Part shown: positions 1 to 6,837 of the stretch, piece after piece
Layout of the letters: each line of letters begins with the position of its first letter
Position numbering within the stretch: the first letter of the stretch is position 1
NCBI GenBank assembly: GCA_017446355.1
Contig: JAFSQZ010000241.1
Span: 1-23,238, forward strand
From: Neisseriaceae bacterium
Lineage (GTDB): Bacteria; Pseudomonadota; Gammaproteobacteria; Burkholderiales; Neisseriaceae
Direction: 5' to 3'
DNA: 23,238 bases
The notes under the pieces: generated by a model
The model's database searches: none
Told to the model about the DNA's origin: nothing
Seen by the model: the letters and a program-made list of their open reading frames with translations, nothing else
Program-made: the position numbers and the translations under genes

Positions 1-307
1 GGTTTGATTGCATTAGATGAGCGTTATTTTGGCGGTGTTCGCAAAGGGAAAAGAGATTGAGAAGTGGCTGGCAAAAGTGGCTATTTTTGGCATCTTAAAA
101 AGACAAGGAAAAGTTTATACTGTTGTTGAAGACACCAAAACCAACACTTTAACACCTGTTATTAAAAGAAAACATACCTGAAAACTATTTTTGTACTGAT
201 TGTTATAAAAGTTATAATGCTATTGATGTGAGCGAATTTCATCATTATTGAATTAACCACAGCACGAATTTTGCAGAACAAAAAATCACATTAACGGCAT
301 TGAAAAC

Positions 308-337
308 GATTTTCTGCGAGCGAAACGAAGCTAAAAT
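308..337 (+). repeat. 30-nt insertion inside the transposase remnant; half-copy of a short repeat
   Basis: The conserved IENFWNQ segment of the transposase is split between IEN and FWNQ by exactly 30 nt. Of these, 311-336 match the reverse complement of 17737-17762 at 25 of 26 positions. The insertion brings a TAA stop. It looks like a small mobile or recombinogenic repeat, or repeat-mediated patching. The mechanism is unknown. Confidence 0.7.
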
Positions 338-492
338 TTTTGGAACCAAGCAAAAAGAGTGTTAAGAAAGTATAATGGCATTACCGCAAATCTTTCTTAC
401 TTTTTTTGAAAGAATGTGCGTTTAGATTTAACTATGGGACACCAAAACAGCAACTCAAAACCTTGCGAAATTGGTGTGAGTTGGCAACTTTT

Positions 493-515
493 GGGGCTAA
501 TCCTAATACAGCCCC
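493..515 (+). repeat. Probable terminal inverted repeat region of the IS remnant
   Basis: A 23-nt near-palindrome runs from GGGGCTAATC to ATACAGCCCC just after the transposase C-terminus. GC-rich ends of this sort are expected for IS1016-type elements. The left partner is outside the window, so this is inference. Confidence 0.45.
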
Positions 516-556
516 TAATTTATTAAATCAACACTTAATGTCAGGTGAAATAAGTT

Positions 557-571
557 TTCAGGCAGCCTGAA
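557..571. repeat. DNA uptake sequence (palindromic 15-mer)
   Basis: TTCAGGCAGCCTGAA, extended to TTTT/AAAA on both sides. It lies between the IS remnant and the first YbjQ gene. It reads as AGGCAGCCTGAA on the plus strand and AGGCTGCCTGAA on the minus strand. Confidence 0.9.
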
Positions 572-597
572 AAGGCGTGCAAAATAGGAGATTAAAT

Positions 598-915
598 ATG
601 TTATTAAGTAATATAGAAACCATTCCAGATCGCAAAATTATTAAACATCTTGGTATGGTGCAAGGCTCAACTGTGCGTGCCAAACATGTTGGACGCGATA
701 TTATGGCAGGTTTGAAAAATATTGTTGGCGGTGAGTTGGAAGGTTACACCGAATTATTGAATGAATCACGTGAAGAAGCATTAAAAAGAATGCAACGTGA
801 AGCAAGACGTTTGGGTGCGAATGCAGTGATTAACATTCGTTTTGCCACTTCCAATGTTGCCGCTGGAGCCAGTGAAGTGTTTGCTTATGGTACTGCTGTT
901 TTGCTGGAAGAATAA
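598..915 (+). CDS. YbjQ-family (UPF0145, heavy-metal-binding domain) protein
   Basis: A soluble protein of 105 residues that is almost entirely one YbjQ/UPF0145 domain. Family hallmarks are visible in order: GMVQGSTVRAKHVGRD (about 20-35), a Gly-rich turn IVGGELEGY, the basic helix EALKRMQREARRLGANAVI, and the closing strand FAYGTAVLL. YbjQ proteins form pentamers. Their biochemical role is not established despite the metal-binding name, and this copy has no cysteine. The ATG at 598 is chosen over a GTG at 577 because AGGAG at 586-590 sits 7 nt before it and the fold starts there. The next gene begins 2 nt after its stop, so the two are surely co-transcribed. A full uptake sequence lies just upstream, and the decayed insertion element further up suggests a recombination-prone boundary. 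Confidence 0.88.
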   Translation: MLLSNIETIPDRKIIKHLGMVQGSTVRAKHVGRDIMAGLKNIVGGELEGYTELLNESREEALKRMQREARRLGANAVINIRFATSNVAAGASEVFAYGTAVLLEE

Positions 916-917
916 AA

Positions 918-1361
918 ATGTTGGAAATTCTTATTTTTTTGACCTTACTGGCATTGGGTTATGGTGTTGGTAAACAACTTGAACATAAACATTTTTTAAG
1001 TATTGTGCAACGTGAACGCGACTTGGCGCATATCGCAACATTCTCCTCTAAACGACCACCAGATACATTTTGTGATCAGTTTCTTGTGCAAGGTAGTGTG
1101 GTGGTGTCATCGGATTATTTTAAACAATTTATGTCGGCATGGCGTTTGTTTTTTGGTGGACGTTTGCAAAGTTATGAAACGTTGTTAGAACGAGCCAGAC
1201 GGGAAGCTGTGTTGCGAATGAAACAAGAAGCCGATTATGGTCATGCCAATGTGATTTTTAATGTAAAGTTGGAAACTTCTGTCATCAGTGAACAAAGTGG
1301 AAACAATGGTGCGATTGGTACAGTGGAAATTTTGGCTTATGGCACAGCAGGACGATTGTAA
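918..1361 (+). CDS. Membrane-anchored YbjQ-like paralogue
   Basis: 147 residues: a hydrophobic N-terminal segment (about 2-19, LEILIFLTLLALGYGVGK), a linker of about 30 residues, then a divergent YbjQ-like domain from about 50 onward. The domain lines up with the preceding gene: FLVQGSVVV against GMVQGSTVR, FGGRLQSYETLL against VGGELEGYTELL, EAVLRMKQEA against EALKRMQREA, and EILAYGTAGRL against EVFAYGTAVLL. The lack of a charged cluster before the hydrophobic stretch leaves topology unclear. GGAAG at 906-910, inside the end of the upstream gene, is 7 nt from the ATG. The tandem arrangement suggests gene duplication followed by gain of an anchor. The soluble copy could be recruited to the membrane by mixed oligomers, but that is inference. 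Function unknown. Confidence 0.82.
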   Translation: MLEILIFLTLLALGYGVGKQLEHKHFLSIVQRERDLAHIATFSSKRPPDTFCDQFLVQGSVVVSSDYFKQFMSAWRLFFGGRLQSYETLLERARREAVLRMKQEADYGHANVIFNVKLETSVISEQSGNNGAIGTVEILAYGTAGRL

Positions 1362-1368
1362 TCATTGA

Positions 1369-1383
1369 TTCAGGCAGCCTGAA
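1369..1383. repeat. DNA uptake sequence (palindromic 15-mer)
   Basis: TTCAGGCAGCCTGAA flanked by A/T to give a 17-bp palindrome. It lies just after the second YbjQ gene and before the bidirectional terminator. Confidence 0.9.
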
Positions 1384-1386
1384 TAG

Positions 1387-1424
1387 AAAAAACAGCATTA
1401 TGTTTAACATAATGCTGTTTTTAT
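1387..1424. terminator. Bidirectional rho-independent terminator
   Basis: AACAGCATTATGTT (1391-1404) and its exact reverse complement (1406-1419) form a perfect hairpin. It is flanked by an A-run on the left and a T-run on the right, so it works on both strands. It separates the convergent YbjQ pair and ccoG-ccoH units. Confidence 0.9.
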
Positions 1425-2015
1425 TTACTTCGCCACAGATGCTTCGGCTTTTTTAACCTCAACATTAAGCAAAGCATTGTCTTTGGGGGTTAAATTCACC
1501 ATTGCACTTTGTGAAGGCAGCCATTTGTTTTCAATACGCCATTTACCTGCTTCATCTTCTAAACGGACATACCAATGCACAGCTGGTGGCAATTGTTGAA
1601 ACGTTGCCATATATTCTACTTTATTACCTGAAACCGCACTGGGCAAAGCTTGTAGCGTTACGGTTTGGTCATTGGTTTTTTTTGCAGGGTGAAGTAATGA
1701 CAATTTAATGGCTTGTGTTCGGTCAAATTCACCTTCAATAAATACTTTGGCTGCTGTGTATTCATCATTAAATAATACTTGTGCATTTAAATGTTGCTGA
1801 ACCGCGGCAACATCGCGCTGCAATTGCATATTGATGTATTTACCTTCTTTATAGTAATCATCACTCACAACATCATCAGCATATTTTTGTGCCAAATAGA
1901 AAGTGTAAAAAGCCGCGCAAACGACAATCGCTGGCCCTGCCATTAAAATCCAAGGCCAACGATGTTTATACCAAGGCAATTGGGCTAATTCTTCTTCGCT
2001 CAATGTCTGTTTCAA
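1425..2015 (-). CDS. ccoH: FixH/CcoH family protein, cbb3 oxidase assembly
   Basis: 196 residues. One transmembrane helix (about 20-42, WPWILMAGPAIVVCAAFYTF) follows a short cytoplasmic N-terminus. A periplasmic domain follows with the family motif DDYYKEGKYIN (about 52-62) and a C-terminal beta-rich FixH region. FixH/CcoH proteins help assemble or stabilise cbb3-type cytochrome c oxidase, the only terminal oxidase in many Neisseriaceae. Translation appears to start at a TTG: there is no nearby ATG, the next methionine is residue 25 inside the membrane helix, and GGAGAG (2021-2026, minus strand) lies 5 nt before the TTG. The gene begins 2 nt after the ccoG stop, so translational coupling is likely. 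The structural genes ccoNOP are not in the window. Confidence 0.87.
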   Translation of the reverse strand: MKQTLSEEELAQLPWYKHRWPWILMAGPAIVVCAAFYTFYLAQKYADDVVSDDYYKEGKYINMQLQRDVAAVQQHLNAQVLFNDEYTAAKVFIEGEFDRTQAIKLSLLHPAKKTNDQTVTLQALPSAVSGNKVEYMATFQQLPPAVHWYVRLEDEAGKWRIENKWLPSQSAMVNLTPKDNALLNVEVKKAEASVAK

Positions 2016-2017
2016 AA

Positions 2018-3445
2018 TTACTCTCCACCAATGAAAATAGTTTTTTTGGTGAATTGTCGTGTTTCAGTAGAACCTTGTTGCTGGTAAGTAAAGGTAAATT
2101 GAATGTCATGACTACCTTTGGTTGCATAATCAGGCTCTGCTGCAACTTGTACGGGGATATTTAAAACTTCCCCAGCCTGAACCACTACGCCTTCTTTTGG
2201 TAAACCAGATAAGGTGATGGTTTCCAAACCGTTTACACTGGCGGTTATTGTTTGTGGTAATTCGCTGGAATTGTTGATGTGTAGGTTATAGGAGTTTTCA
2301 AATTGTCCTAATCTGTTTTCACGAACCATTACACCACGGTCTTTAATAATATCCACTCGCATGGTATCTCGCGTACTGATACCAACAATCCACGCAATAA
2401 TCGCGATAAACAGTACTGTACCATAACCCGTTACTTTTGGGCGCAATAATTGGCGTTTGATGTCTGCATCGGTGTATTCGTGATTGAGTACAGCTTCGGT
2501 TGTGTAACGAACCAAACCACGTGGTTGTTTCAGTTTTTCCATTACTTCATCACAGGCATCAATACAGGCAGCACAACCAATACATTGATATTGTAAACCA
2601 TCGCGAATATCAATACCTACTGGGCAAACTTGTACACACAGTGAACAGTCTACACAAGCACCTTTGGGCGCATCGTCTCCTTTTTTCTTTTTACCACGTG
2701 GTTCACCACGTTCAGCATCGTAAGAAATAATTAAGGTGTTGTGGTCAAACATTGCGCTTTGGAAACGTGCATAAGGACACATATGCAAGCATACTTGACC
2801 ACGCATAATGTGTGCCATTAACCAAGTCATAAAGCCGTATACAAATGCGACACCAAGTACACCAAAGCTGGCTGTGCCACTAAAAATAGCTGGGACAACT
2901 TGGCGAATAGGCACAAACCAGCCAACAAAAGTGATGCCTGTCCACGCAGCCACAATAAAAATCAAAATATATTTAATGGTCTTAATGCGGATTTTACGCG
3001 CATTCCAAGGTTCTTTTTCTAGTTTTAAACGTTGGTTACGATCACCTTCAACGAAGTGGTCAATCCATAACATAATTTCTGTGTAAACCGTTTGTGGACA
3101 GGCGTAACCACACCATAAACGTCCTGCGATGGTTGTCCACCAAAACAAACCAAACGCGGAAATAATCAATAAACCTGTCAAATACAGCAAATCAGCGGGT
3201 TCTAATGCCAAGCCGAAGATGTAAAAGTGTCGCCCTAGCGCATCAAACCATACGGCTTGACGACCGTTGTACGACACCCAAGGCAGTAAATAAAATACTG
3301 CTTGTGTGATGATTAACACGGCAATACGTAAGTTAGCGAAACGACCTGTTGCCTTTTTTGGGTGAATTCGTTTCGCGCCTTGATACAATTCAACAACTTC
3401 GCCTGACGTATTGTTTGTTTGTGGTTTGTTTTCTGTATCTGACAT
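2018..3445 (-). CDS. ccoG: Cytochrome c oxidase accessory protein CcoG (FixG/RdxA)
   Basis: 475 residues, a membrane ferredoxin-like protein. In cbb3 oxidase maturation CcoG is thought to reduce copper for delivery to the CcoN subunit. Visible features: hydrophobic segments near 40-57, 84-104, 158-178 and 192-212; WCGYACPQ (about 111-118) and CLHMCPYARFQ (about 219-229); two ferredoxin cysteine sets, C264-C267-C270-C274 and C288-C291-C294-C298; a further membrane helix near 340-355; and a C-terminal Ig-like periplasmic domain. The open frame extends six codons upstream, but the ATG at 3445 is preferred because GGAG (3452-3455, minus strand) is 6 nt before it. It heads a two-gene unit with ccoH and is divergent from hscB. 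Confidence 0.95.
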   Translation of the reverse strand: MSDTENKPQTNNTSGEVVELYQGAKRIHPKKATGRFANLRIAVLIITQAVFYLLPWVSYNGRQAVWFDALGRHFYIFGLALEPADLLYLTGLLIISAFGLFWWTTIAGRLWCGYACPQTVYTEIMLWIDHFVEGDRNQRLKLEKEPWNARKIRIKTIKYILIFIVAAWTGITFVGWFVPIRQVVPAIFSGTASFGVLGVAFVYGFMTWLMAHIMRGQVCLHMCPYARFQSAMFDHNTLIISYDAERGEPRGKKKKGDDAPKGACVDCSLCVQVCPVGIDIRDGLQYQCIGCAACIDACDEVMEKLKQPRGLVRYTTEAVLNHEYTDADIKRQLLRPKVTGYGTVLFIAIIAWIVGISTRDTMRVDIIKDRGVMVRENRLGQFENSYNLHINNSSELPQTITASVNGLETITLSGLPKEGVVVQAGEVLNIPVQVAAEPDYATKGSHDIQFTFTYQQQGSTETRQFTKKTIFIGGE

Positions 3446-3506
3446 TTTCTTCTCCATAAACAATTTGTTTATATCGGATTGATTTTGTGTTATTTAAGTG
3501 TGTTTC

Positions 3507-3534
3507 ATTATACACCAATGCAATATAATAACAA
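3507..3534 (-). promoter_or_regulatory. Candidate promoter for ccoG-ccoH
   Basis: On the minus strand TTGTTA (3534-3529) and a perfect TATAAT (3512-3507) are 16 nt apart. This would start transcription about 55 nt before the ccoG start codon. I saw no convincing FNR box (TTGAT-N4-ATCAA) here, although FNR control of cbb3 genes is common. Confidence 0.5.
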
Positions 3535-3632
3535 TACACGATTTTGATGCGTTTTTGTTGCAGGTATTCTTGTTTAAGCTGCCTGAAAAGACTACACTAA
3601 ACGCTTTATTGTTATTGATGATTGTATACAAA

Positions 3633-4136
3633 ATGACGTTGAATTATTTTTCTTTACTTGGGCTGCCTGAAAACTTTTTCATTGATAGTGAAATGCTTGA
3701 AAAAAAATATCACGCACTTGCTATGCGTTTTCACCCTGATAAAACGGCGATGCAGTCGGCATTTGAGCAGAAACAAAGTGTGATGATGGCTGCGACCATC
3801 AATCAAGCGTATCAAATTTTGAAAAATCCGATTGACCGTGCGGCTTATTTGTTGACACAACGTGGTTTGGACGTTGATGCGCCCGAGCATACGCAATTTG
3901 CACCAGAATTTTTGATGCAACAAATGTCGTGGCGTGAACGTCTTTTGGACGCGAAATCAACACAAAATCAAGTGGAATTGAATGCGTTAAAAGATGAGAT
4001 TGAACACGAACAAAATCAATTAAATCAGACTTTAAATCAATTGTTTATACAAGAAGACTGGCAAAATGCTGCGCAAATGGTGCGACAAGGACGGTTTTTC
4101 AATAAAATACATCAAGAAGTGTTGATGGCACTTTAA
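3633..4136 (+). CDS. hscB: Fe-S cluster co-chaperone HscB
   Basis: 167 residues, the normal length for HscB. The N-terminal J-domain (about 1-75) carries the HPD motif at residues 34-36 (RFHPDKT). A C-terminal three-helix domain follows that binds the scaffold IscU. HscB delivers IscU with its nascent cluster to the HscA ATPase and stimulates ATP hydrolysis. The frame is open upstream to 3498, but homology begins at MTLNYFSLLGLP, so the ATG at 3633 is used; no strong ribosome site precedes it. The gene stands apart from iscSUA, hscA and fdx, none of which are in the window. An 11/12 uptake-sequence match at 3660-3671 encodes the LPE of GLPENFF. Confidence 0.93.
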   Translation: MTLNYFSLLGLPENFFIDSEMLEKKYHALAMRFHPDKTAMQSAFEQKQSVMMAATINQAYQILKNPIDRAAYLLTQRGLDVDAPEHTQFAPEFLMQQMSWRERLLDAKSTQNQVELNALKDEIEHEQNQLNQTLNQLFIQEDWQNAAQMVRQGRFFNKIHQEVLMAL

Positions 4137-4272
4137 ATGATGAAATCATTATCATAATGAAGTGTTTAAAAAACGTGTTGTTTTACAAAGATTCTGTATG
4201 GTTTTTCTGTCATTGTGTTTCAGGCAGCTTTTAACACCATCTGATGTTTGAGTTTTTTTACCGAGAGTTATT

Positions 4273-5022
4273 ATGCCCAGTATCACGCCCATTCCTGCTT
4301 TAACCGATAATTATATTTGGCTGGTGGCAAGTAAATACAACGCAGTTGTTGTTGACCCTGCTGATGCCGCGCCTGTGTTGCGTGTTCTGCAAGAAAAAAA
4401 TCTTCATTTGCAACAAATTTGGATTACCCACGAACATCAAGATCATATTGCGGGTATTGCAGAATTGAAGCAGCATTTTCCTGATGTGGTGGTGTATGGC
4501 GCGAGCAATATTGAGTTAGTAGATAAAGTGCTTGGTGAAGGTGGTCATTTTATTTGGCAAAATAATGTGATTGAAGTTTGGAAAACCACTGGTCATACAG
4601 AACATCATTTAAGTTATTTATTGAATATTTCAGGCTGCCTGAACGTGTTTTGTGGTGATACTTTATTTTCTGCGGGTTGTGGACGTGCATTCACACAACG
4701 TCCTGAATGGTTATTTGCCAGTTTACAACGTTTTAACACGCTGCCTGAAAACACTTTATTTTATCCTGCTCACGAATATACAGAGTCTAACTTGCATTTT
4801 GCCAAAAAAGTGGAACCACAAAATGAATTTATTCAGGCAGCCATTAACACATTAAGCATTCCATCTTTACCCACCACGCTTTTACGCGAACGTCAAATCA
4901 ATCCTTTTTTAAGAACCAATAAATTCTCTGTTCATCAAGCGGCTGAAAATTTTTCAGGCAGCACATTGGTAGATGAAGAAGCGGTTTTTGTTGCCCTGCG
5001 CGAATGGAAAAATCAAGGTTGA
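4273..5022 (+). CDS. gloB: Hydroxyacylglutathione hydrolase (glyoxalase II)
   Basis: 249 residues, a metallo-beta-lactamase-fold enzyme. It hydrolyses S-D-lactoylglutathione to D-lactate and glutathione, the second step of methylglyoxal detoxification. The metal-binding motif THEHQDH is at 52-58, further ligands are H108 (TGHT), D129 (CGDT) and H167 (PAHEY), and the C-terminal substrate-binding region ends with NPFLRT. The start ATG follows GAGAG. truA begins 3 nt downstream, so the two are likely an operon. A complete 15-bp uptake sequence (4629-4643) lies in frame and encodes SGCLN at 120-124; an additional core copy at 4740-4749 encodes LPE. Glyoxalase I is not in the window. Confidence 0.95.
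   Translation: MPSITPIPALTDNYIWLVASKYNAVVVDPADAAPVLRVLQEKNLHLQQIWITHEHQDHIAGIAELKQHFPDVVVYGASNIELVDKVLGEGGHFIWQNNVIEVWKTTGHTEHHLSYLLNISGCLNVFCGDTLFSAGCGRAFTQRPEWLFASLQRFNTLPENTLFYPAHEYTESNLHFAKKVEPQNEFIQAAINTLSIPSLPTTLLRERQINPFLRTNKFSVHQAAENFSGSTLVDEEAVFVALREWKNQG
4629..4643. repeat. DNA uptake sequence inside gloB
   Basis: TTCAGGCTGCCTGAA within the coding region, encoding SGCLN in frame between the TGHT metal ligand and the CGDT motif. Confidence 0.9.
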
Positions 5023-5025
5023 TTT

Positions 5026-5805
5026 ATGCGTTACGCTTTAAGTTTGTCTTATGATGGCAGTCAATTTTTTGGTTGGCAAAAACAAGCGCAAGGTGTGATG
5101 ACCGTACAAGAAACATTGGAAAATGCATTAAGTATCATTGCTGGAGAAAAAATTAACACCATTACTGCTGGGCGTACCGACACAGGCGTGCATGCCACAG
5201 CACAAGTTGTCCATTTTGATAGTGATGTACATCGTCCGCTATCGGCTTGGGTGCGTGGTGTCAATGCACATTTGCCAGACAGTATTGCTGTGTGGCACGC
5301 GCAGGAAGTGGACGCGCATTTTCACGCGCGTTTTGATGCTTGCGCACGTCGTTATCGCTATGTATTACAATCTTCACCTGTTCGCACGCCTTTATTATAT
5401 GGTCGTGCAGGCTGGACGCATTACGCTCTAGACGTTGACAAAATGCAACAAGCTGCCGCGCTTTTGTTGGGTGAACACGATTTTTCCAGTTTCCGCGCTT
5501 CGCAATGCCAAGCCAAATCACCCATCAAAACAATGTATCAAATTACTTTTTCAGGCAGCCCATCTTTCATCAAAATGGATTTCTATGCCAATGCTTTTTT
5601 GCATCATATGATACGTAATATCGTGGGCGCATTGGTTTATGTTGGCAGTAATCGTTTAAGTGTTGGTGAATTTGCTGATTTATTCGCTGCAAAAAGTCGC
5701 TTAACTGCACCACCTACTTTTATGCCTGATGGCTTGTATTTAACAGGTATTGATTACCCTGAAGCTTTTGGTATCATCAAACCATCAATACCAGAGTGGT
5801 TGTGA
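5026..5805 (+). CDS. truA: tRNA pseudouridine(38-40) synthase TruA
   Basis: 259 residues. TruA makes pseudouridine at positions 38, 39 and 40 of the anticodon arm of many tRNAs. The catalytic aspartate is D52 in AGRTDTGVHATAQ. Other family signs are the N-terminal YDGSQFFGWQKQ (about 9-20), the RRYRYVL segment (about 107-113), and FYANAFLHHMIRNIVGAL near 185-202. The ATG lies 3 nt after the gloB stop, with AAGG at 5015-5018 inside gloB serving as ribosome site, so translation is probably coupled. A near-complete uptake sequence lies in the region encoding TFSGSP at about residue 175. Confidence 0.95.
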   Translation: MRYALSLSYDGSQFFGWQKQAQGVMTVQETLENALSIIAGEKINTITAGRTDTGVHATAQVVHFDSDVHRPLSAWVRGVNAHLPDSIAVWHAQEVDAHFHARFDACARRYRYVLQSSPVRTPLLYGRAGWTHYALDVDKMQQAAALLLGEHDFSSFRASQCQAKSPIKTMYQITFSGSPSFIKMDFYANAFLHHMIRNIVGALVYVGSNRLSVGEFADLFAAKSRLTAPPTFMPDGLYLTGIDYPEAFGIIKPSIPEWL

Positions 5806-5891
5806 TGTGAATAAAATGATGGTTTGCGAAAAATTGTTGATGGTGAAAACATTAAAATAAATGCGTATTTAGATGATTAACAAGCGCAATG

Positions 5892-5929
5892 TTTTGCAAA
5901 GCTTTCAGGCAGCCTGAAACTTTGCGAAA
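5892..5929. terminator. Long inverted repeat centred on an uptake sequence, probable terminator
   Basis: TTTTGCAAAG (5892-5901) and CTTTGCGAAA (5920-5929) pair with one mismatch around a central palindromic uptake sequence at 5904-5918. It lies between the convergent truA and queC genes and is a plausible transcription stop, though no clean T-run follows. Confidence 0.5.
5904..5918. repeat. DNA uptake sequence (palindromic 15-mer)
   Basis: TTCAGGCAGCCTGAA in the truA/queC intergenic region, at the centre of the larger inverted repeat. Confidence 0.9.
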
Positions 5930-5987
5930 CTTGTCAGTTTAAGTAAATGCTAATAGAGCTTAACTCATTGTGGTGCATAAGAAAATG

Positions 5988-6018
5988 CTTCGTTTTATTT
6001 TTAGAATAATGAACGAAG
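5988..6018. terminator. Weak hairpin downstream of queC
   Basis: CTTCGTT (5988-5994) and AACGAAG (6012-6018) can pair, with a partly pairable AT-rich interior. It is about 30 nt beyond the queC stop. No T-run is present, so its role is uncertain. Confidence 0.3.
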
Positions 6019-6048
6019 AGAAATATTATAAAGGGTTTCATTAAAGAC

Positions 6049-6708
6049 CTATAAGTCAATAGGGTCAACTGTATTTGCCAATGCAAACCCTTTCGCTCTC
6101 AATAAGCAACTATCACATACACCACAAGGTTTATCTTGATTTTGGTAACAACTCCAAGTATGTTCTAGTGGCACATTTAACAACAAAGCTTTTTGGACAA
6201 TTTCACGTTTAGATAAATGTACCAAAGGCGCGTGTATTGTTAAATCTTCGCCTGTTCCTGTGTTGACAGCAGCATTGATTTTTTCAATAAAATCAGGAGA
6301 ACAATCAGGATAACCACTACTGTCTTCATACACGACACCAATAAAAATGGCATTGGCTTGATAACGTTGCGCCACAGCAGCGGCGATGGATAGAAAAACG
6401 CCGTTACGATAAGGTACATAAGTATTTGGTATATCTTGGTGGTTTAATTCATTTTCTCGTATGGTTAGCGTGGTGTCTGTGAGTGAATTACCACCAATTT
6501 GTGCAATAAAATCAGCATCAATAATGATTTTTTGTGCCACTTGCAAATCATCACATAAGGCATTAAAACATTGTTTTTCTTTATCCATTGTTCGTTGCTG
6601 GTAATCAAAATGCAGCGCGATAATGTCATATCCCATTGATTGAGCGATAAACGCACAAACAGCACTGTCCATACCGCCACTCATAATACATACTGCTTTA
6701 TTTTTCAT
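6049..6708 (-). CDS. queC: 7-cyano-7-deazaguanine synthase QueC
   Basis: 219 residues. QueC converts 7-carboxy-7-deazaguanine, ammonia and ATP into preQ0, on the path to queuosine in tRNA. The PP-loop nucleotide motif SGGMDS is at residues 10-15. A zinc site is formed by C187, C195, C198 and C201 (CYQNQDKPCGVCDSC). The TYVPYRNGVFLSIA segment (about 97-110) matches the family's VP-RN motif. The ribosome site is weak (AAGAAAG). queH, a later step of the same pathway, lies about 5 kb away on the same strand; queD, queE, queF and tgt are not in the window. I found no preQ1 riboswitch in the 130 nt leader. Confidence 0.95.
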   Translation of the reverse strand: MKNKAVCIMSGGMDSAVCAFIAQSMGYDIIALHFDYQQRTMDKEKQCFNALCDDLQVAQKIIIDADFIAQIGGNSLTDTTLTIRENELNHQDIPNTYVPYRNGVFLSIAAAVAQRYQANAIFIGVVYEDSSGYPDCSPDFIEKINAAVNTGTGEDLTIHAPLVHLSKREIVQKALLLNVPLEHTWSCYQNQDKPCGVCDSCLLRAKGFALANTVDPIDL

Positions 6709-6733
6709 TGTATTTACTTTCTTAATAGAACAA

Positions 6734-6763
6734 AAGAATCTCTCGTTTAAATAAAAGATTCTT
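6734..6763 (-). terminator. Hairpin between the Sel1-like gene and queC
   Basis: AAGAATCT (6734-6741) pairs exactly with AGATTCTT (6756-6763). On the minus strand the hairpin is followed by TTGTTCT, a short imperfect T-rich tail. It lies 75-105 nt past the Sel1-like gene and upstream of queC. Confidence 0.45.
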
Positions 6764-6837
6764 CATCTTGTTACTTTGTTTAAATGGTGTGGAAATGTAT
6801 GGATACATTGGGAATAAGCATTTCACGCCACGCTTTC

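Larger units (their letters stand above)
1..515 (+). mobile_element. Decayed IS1016/IS1595-family transposase remnant
   Basis: Read across three frames, this stretch gives a broken ISXO2-like (IS1595 family, IS1016 group) transposase. It begins with ALDERYFGGVRKGKR, then VAIFGILKRQGKVYTVV, CTDCYKSYNAIDVSEFHHY, FWNQAKRVLRKYNGI and finally NYGTPKQQLKTLRNWC. DERYFGG and DVSEF match the DDE-type catalytic core of the family. Lesions include a TGA at 58-60, a frameshift near 77, another before about 180, a TGA near 248, a shift near 285, a 30-nt insertion at 308-337 with an in-frame TAA, and a stop near 398. The 5' part lies outside the window. It cannot make an active enzyme. The right end is probably near 515, where a GC-rich inverted repeat occurs. 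Family assignment rests on recalled motifs, not on a search. Confidence 0.85.

Noticed and set aside
3446..3632. FNR box controlling ccoG or hscB
   Set aside because: TTGAT occurs at 3479 but no ATCAA follows at the required 4-nt spacing.
3498..3632. N-terminal extension of hscB
   Set aside because: The extra 45 codons lack family similarity, and J-domain homology starts at 3633.
6709..6837. Possible preQ1 riboswitch upstream of queC
   Set aside because: The leader contains a simple 8-bp hairpin but no preQ1-I stem, pseudoknot partner or A-rich tail in the expected order.
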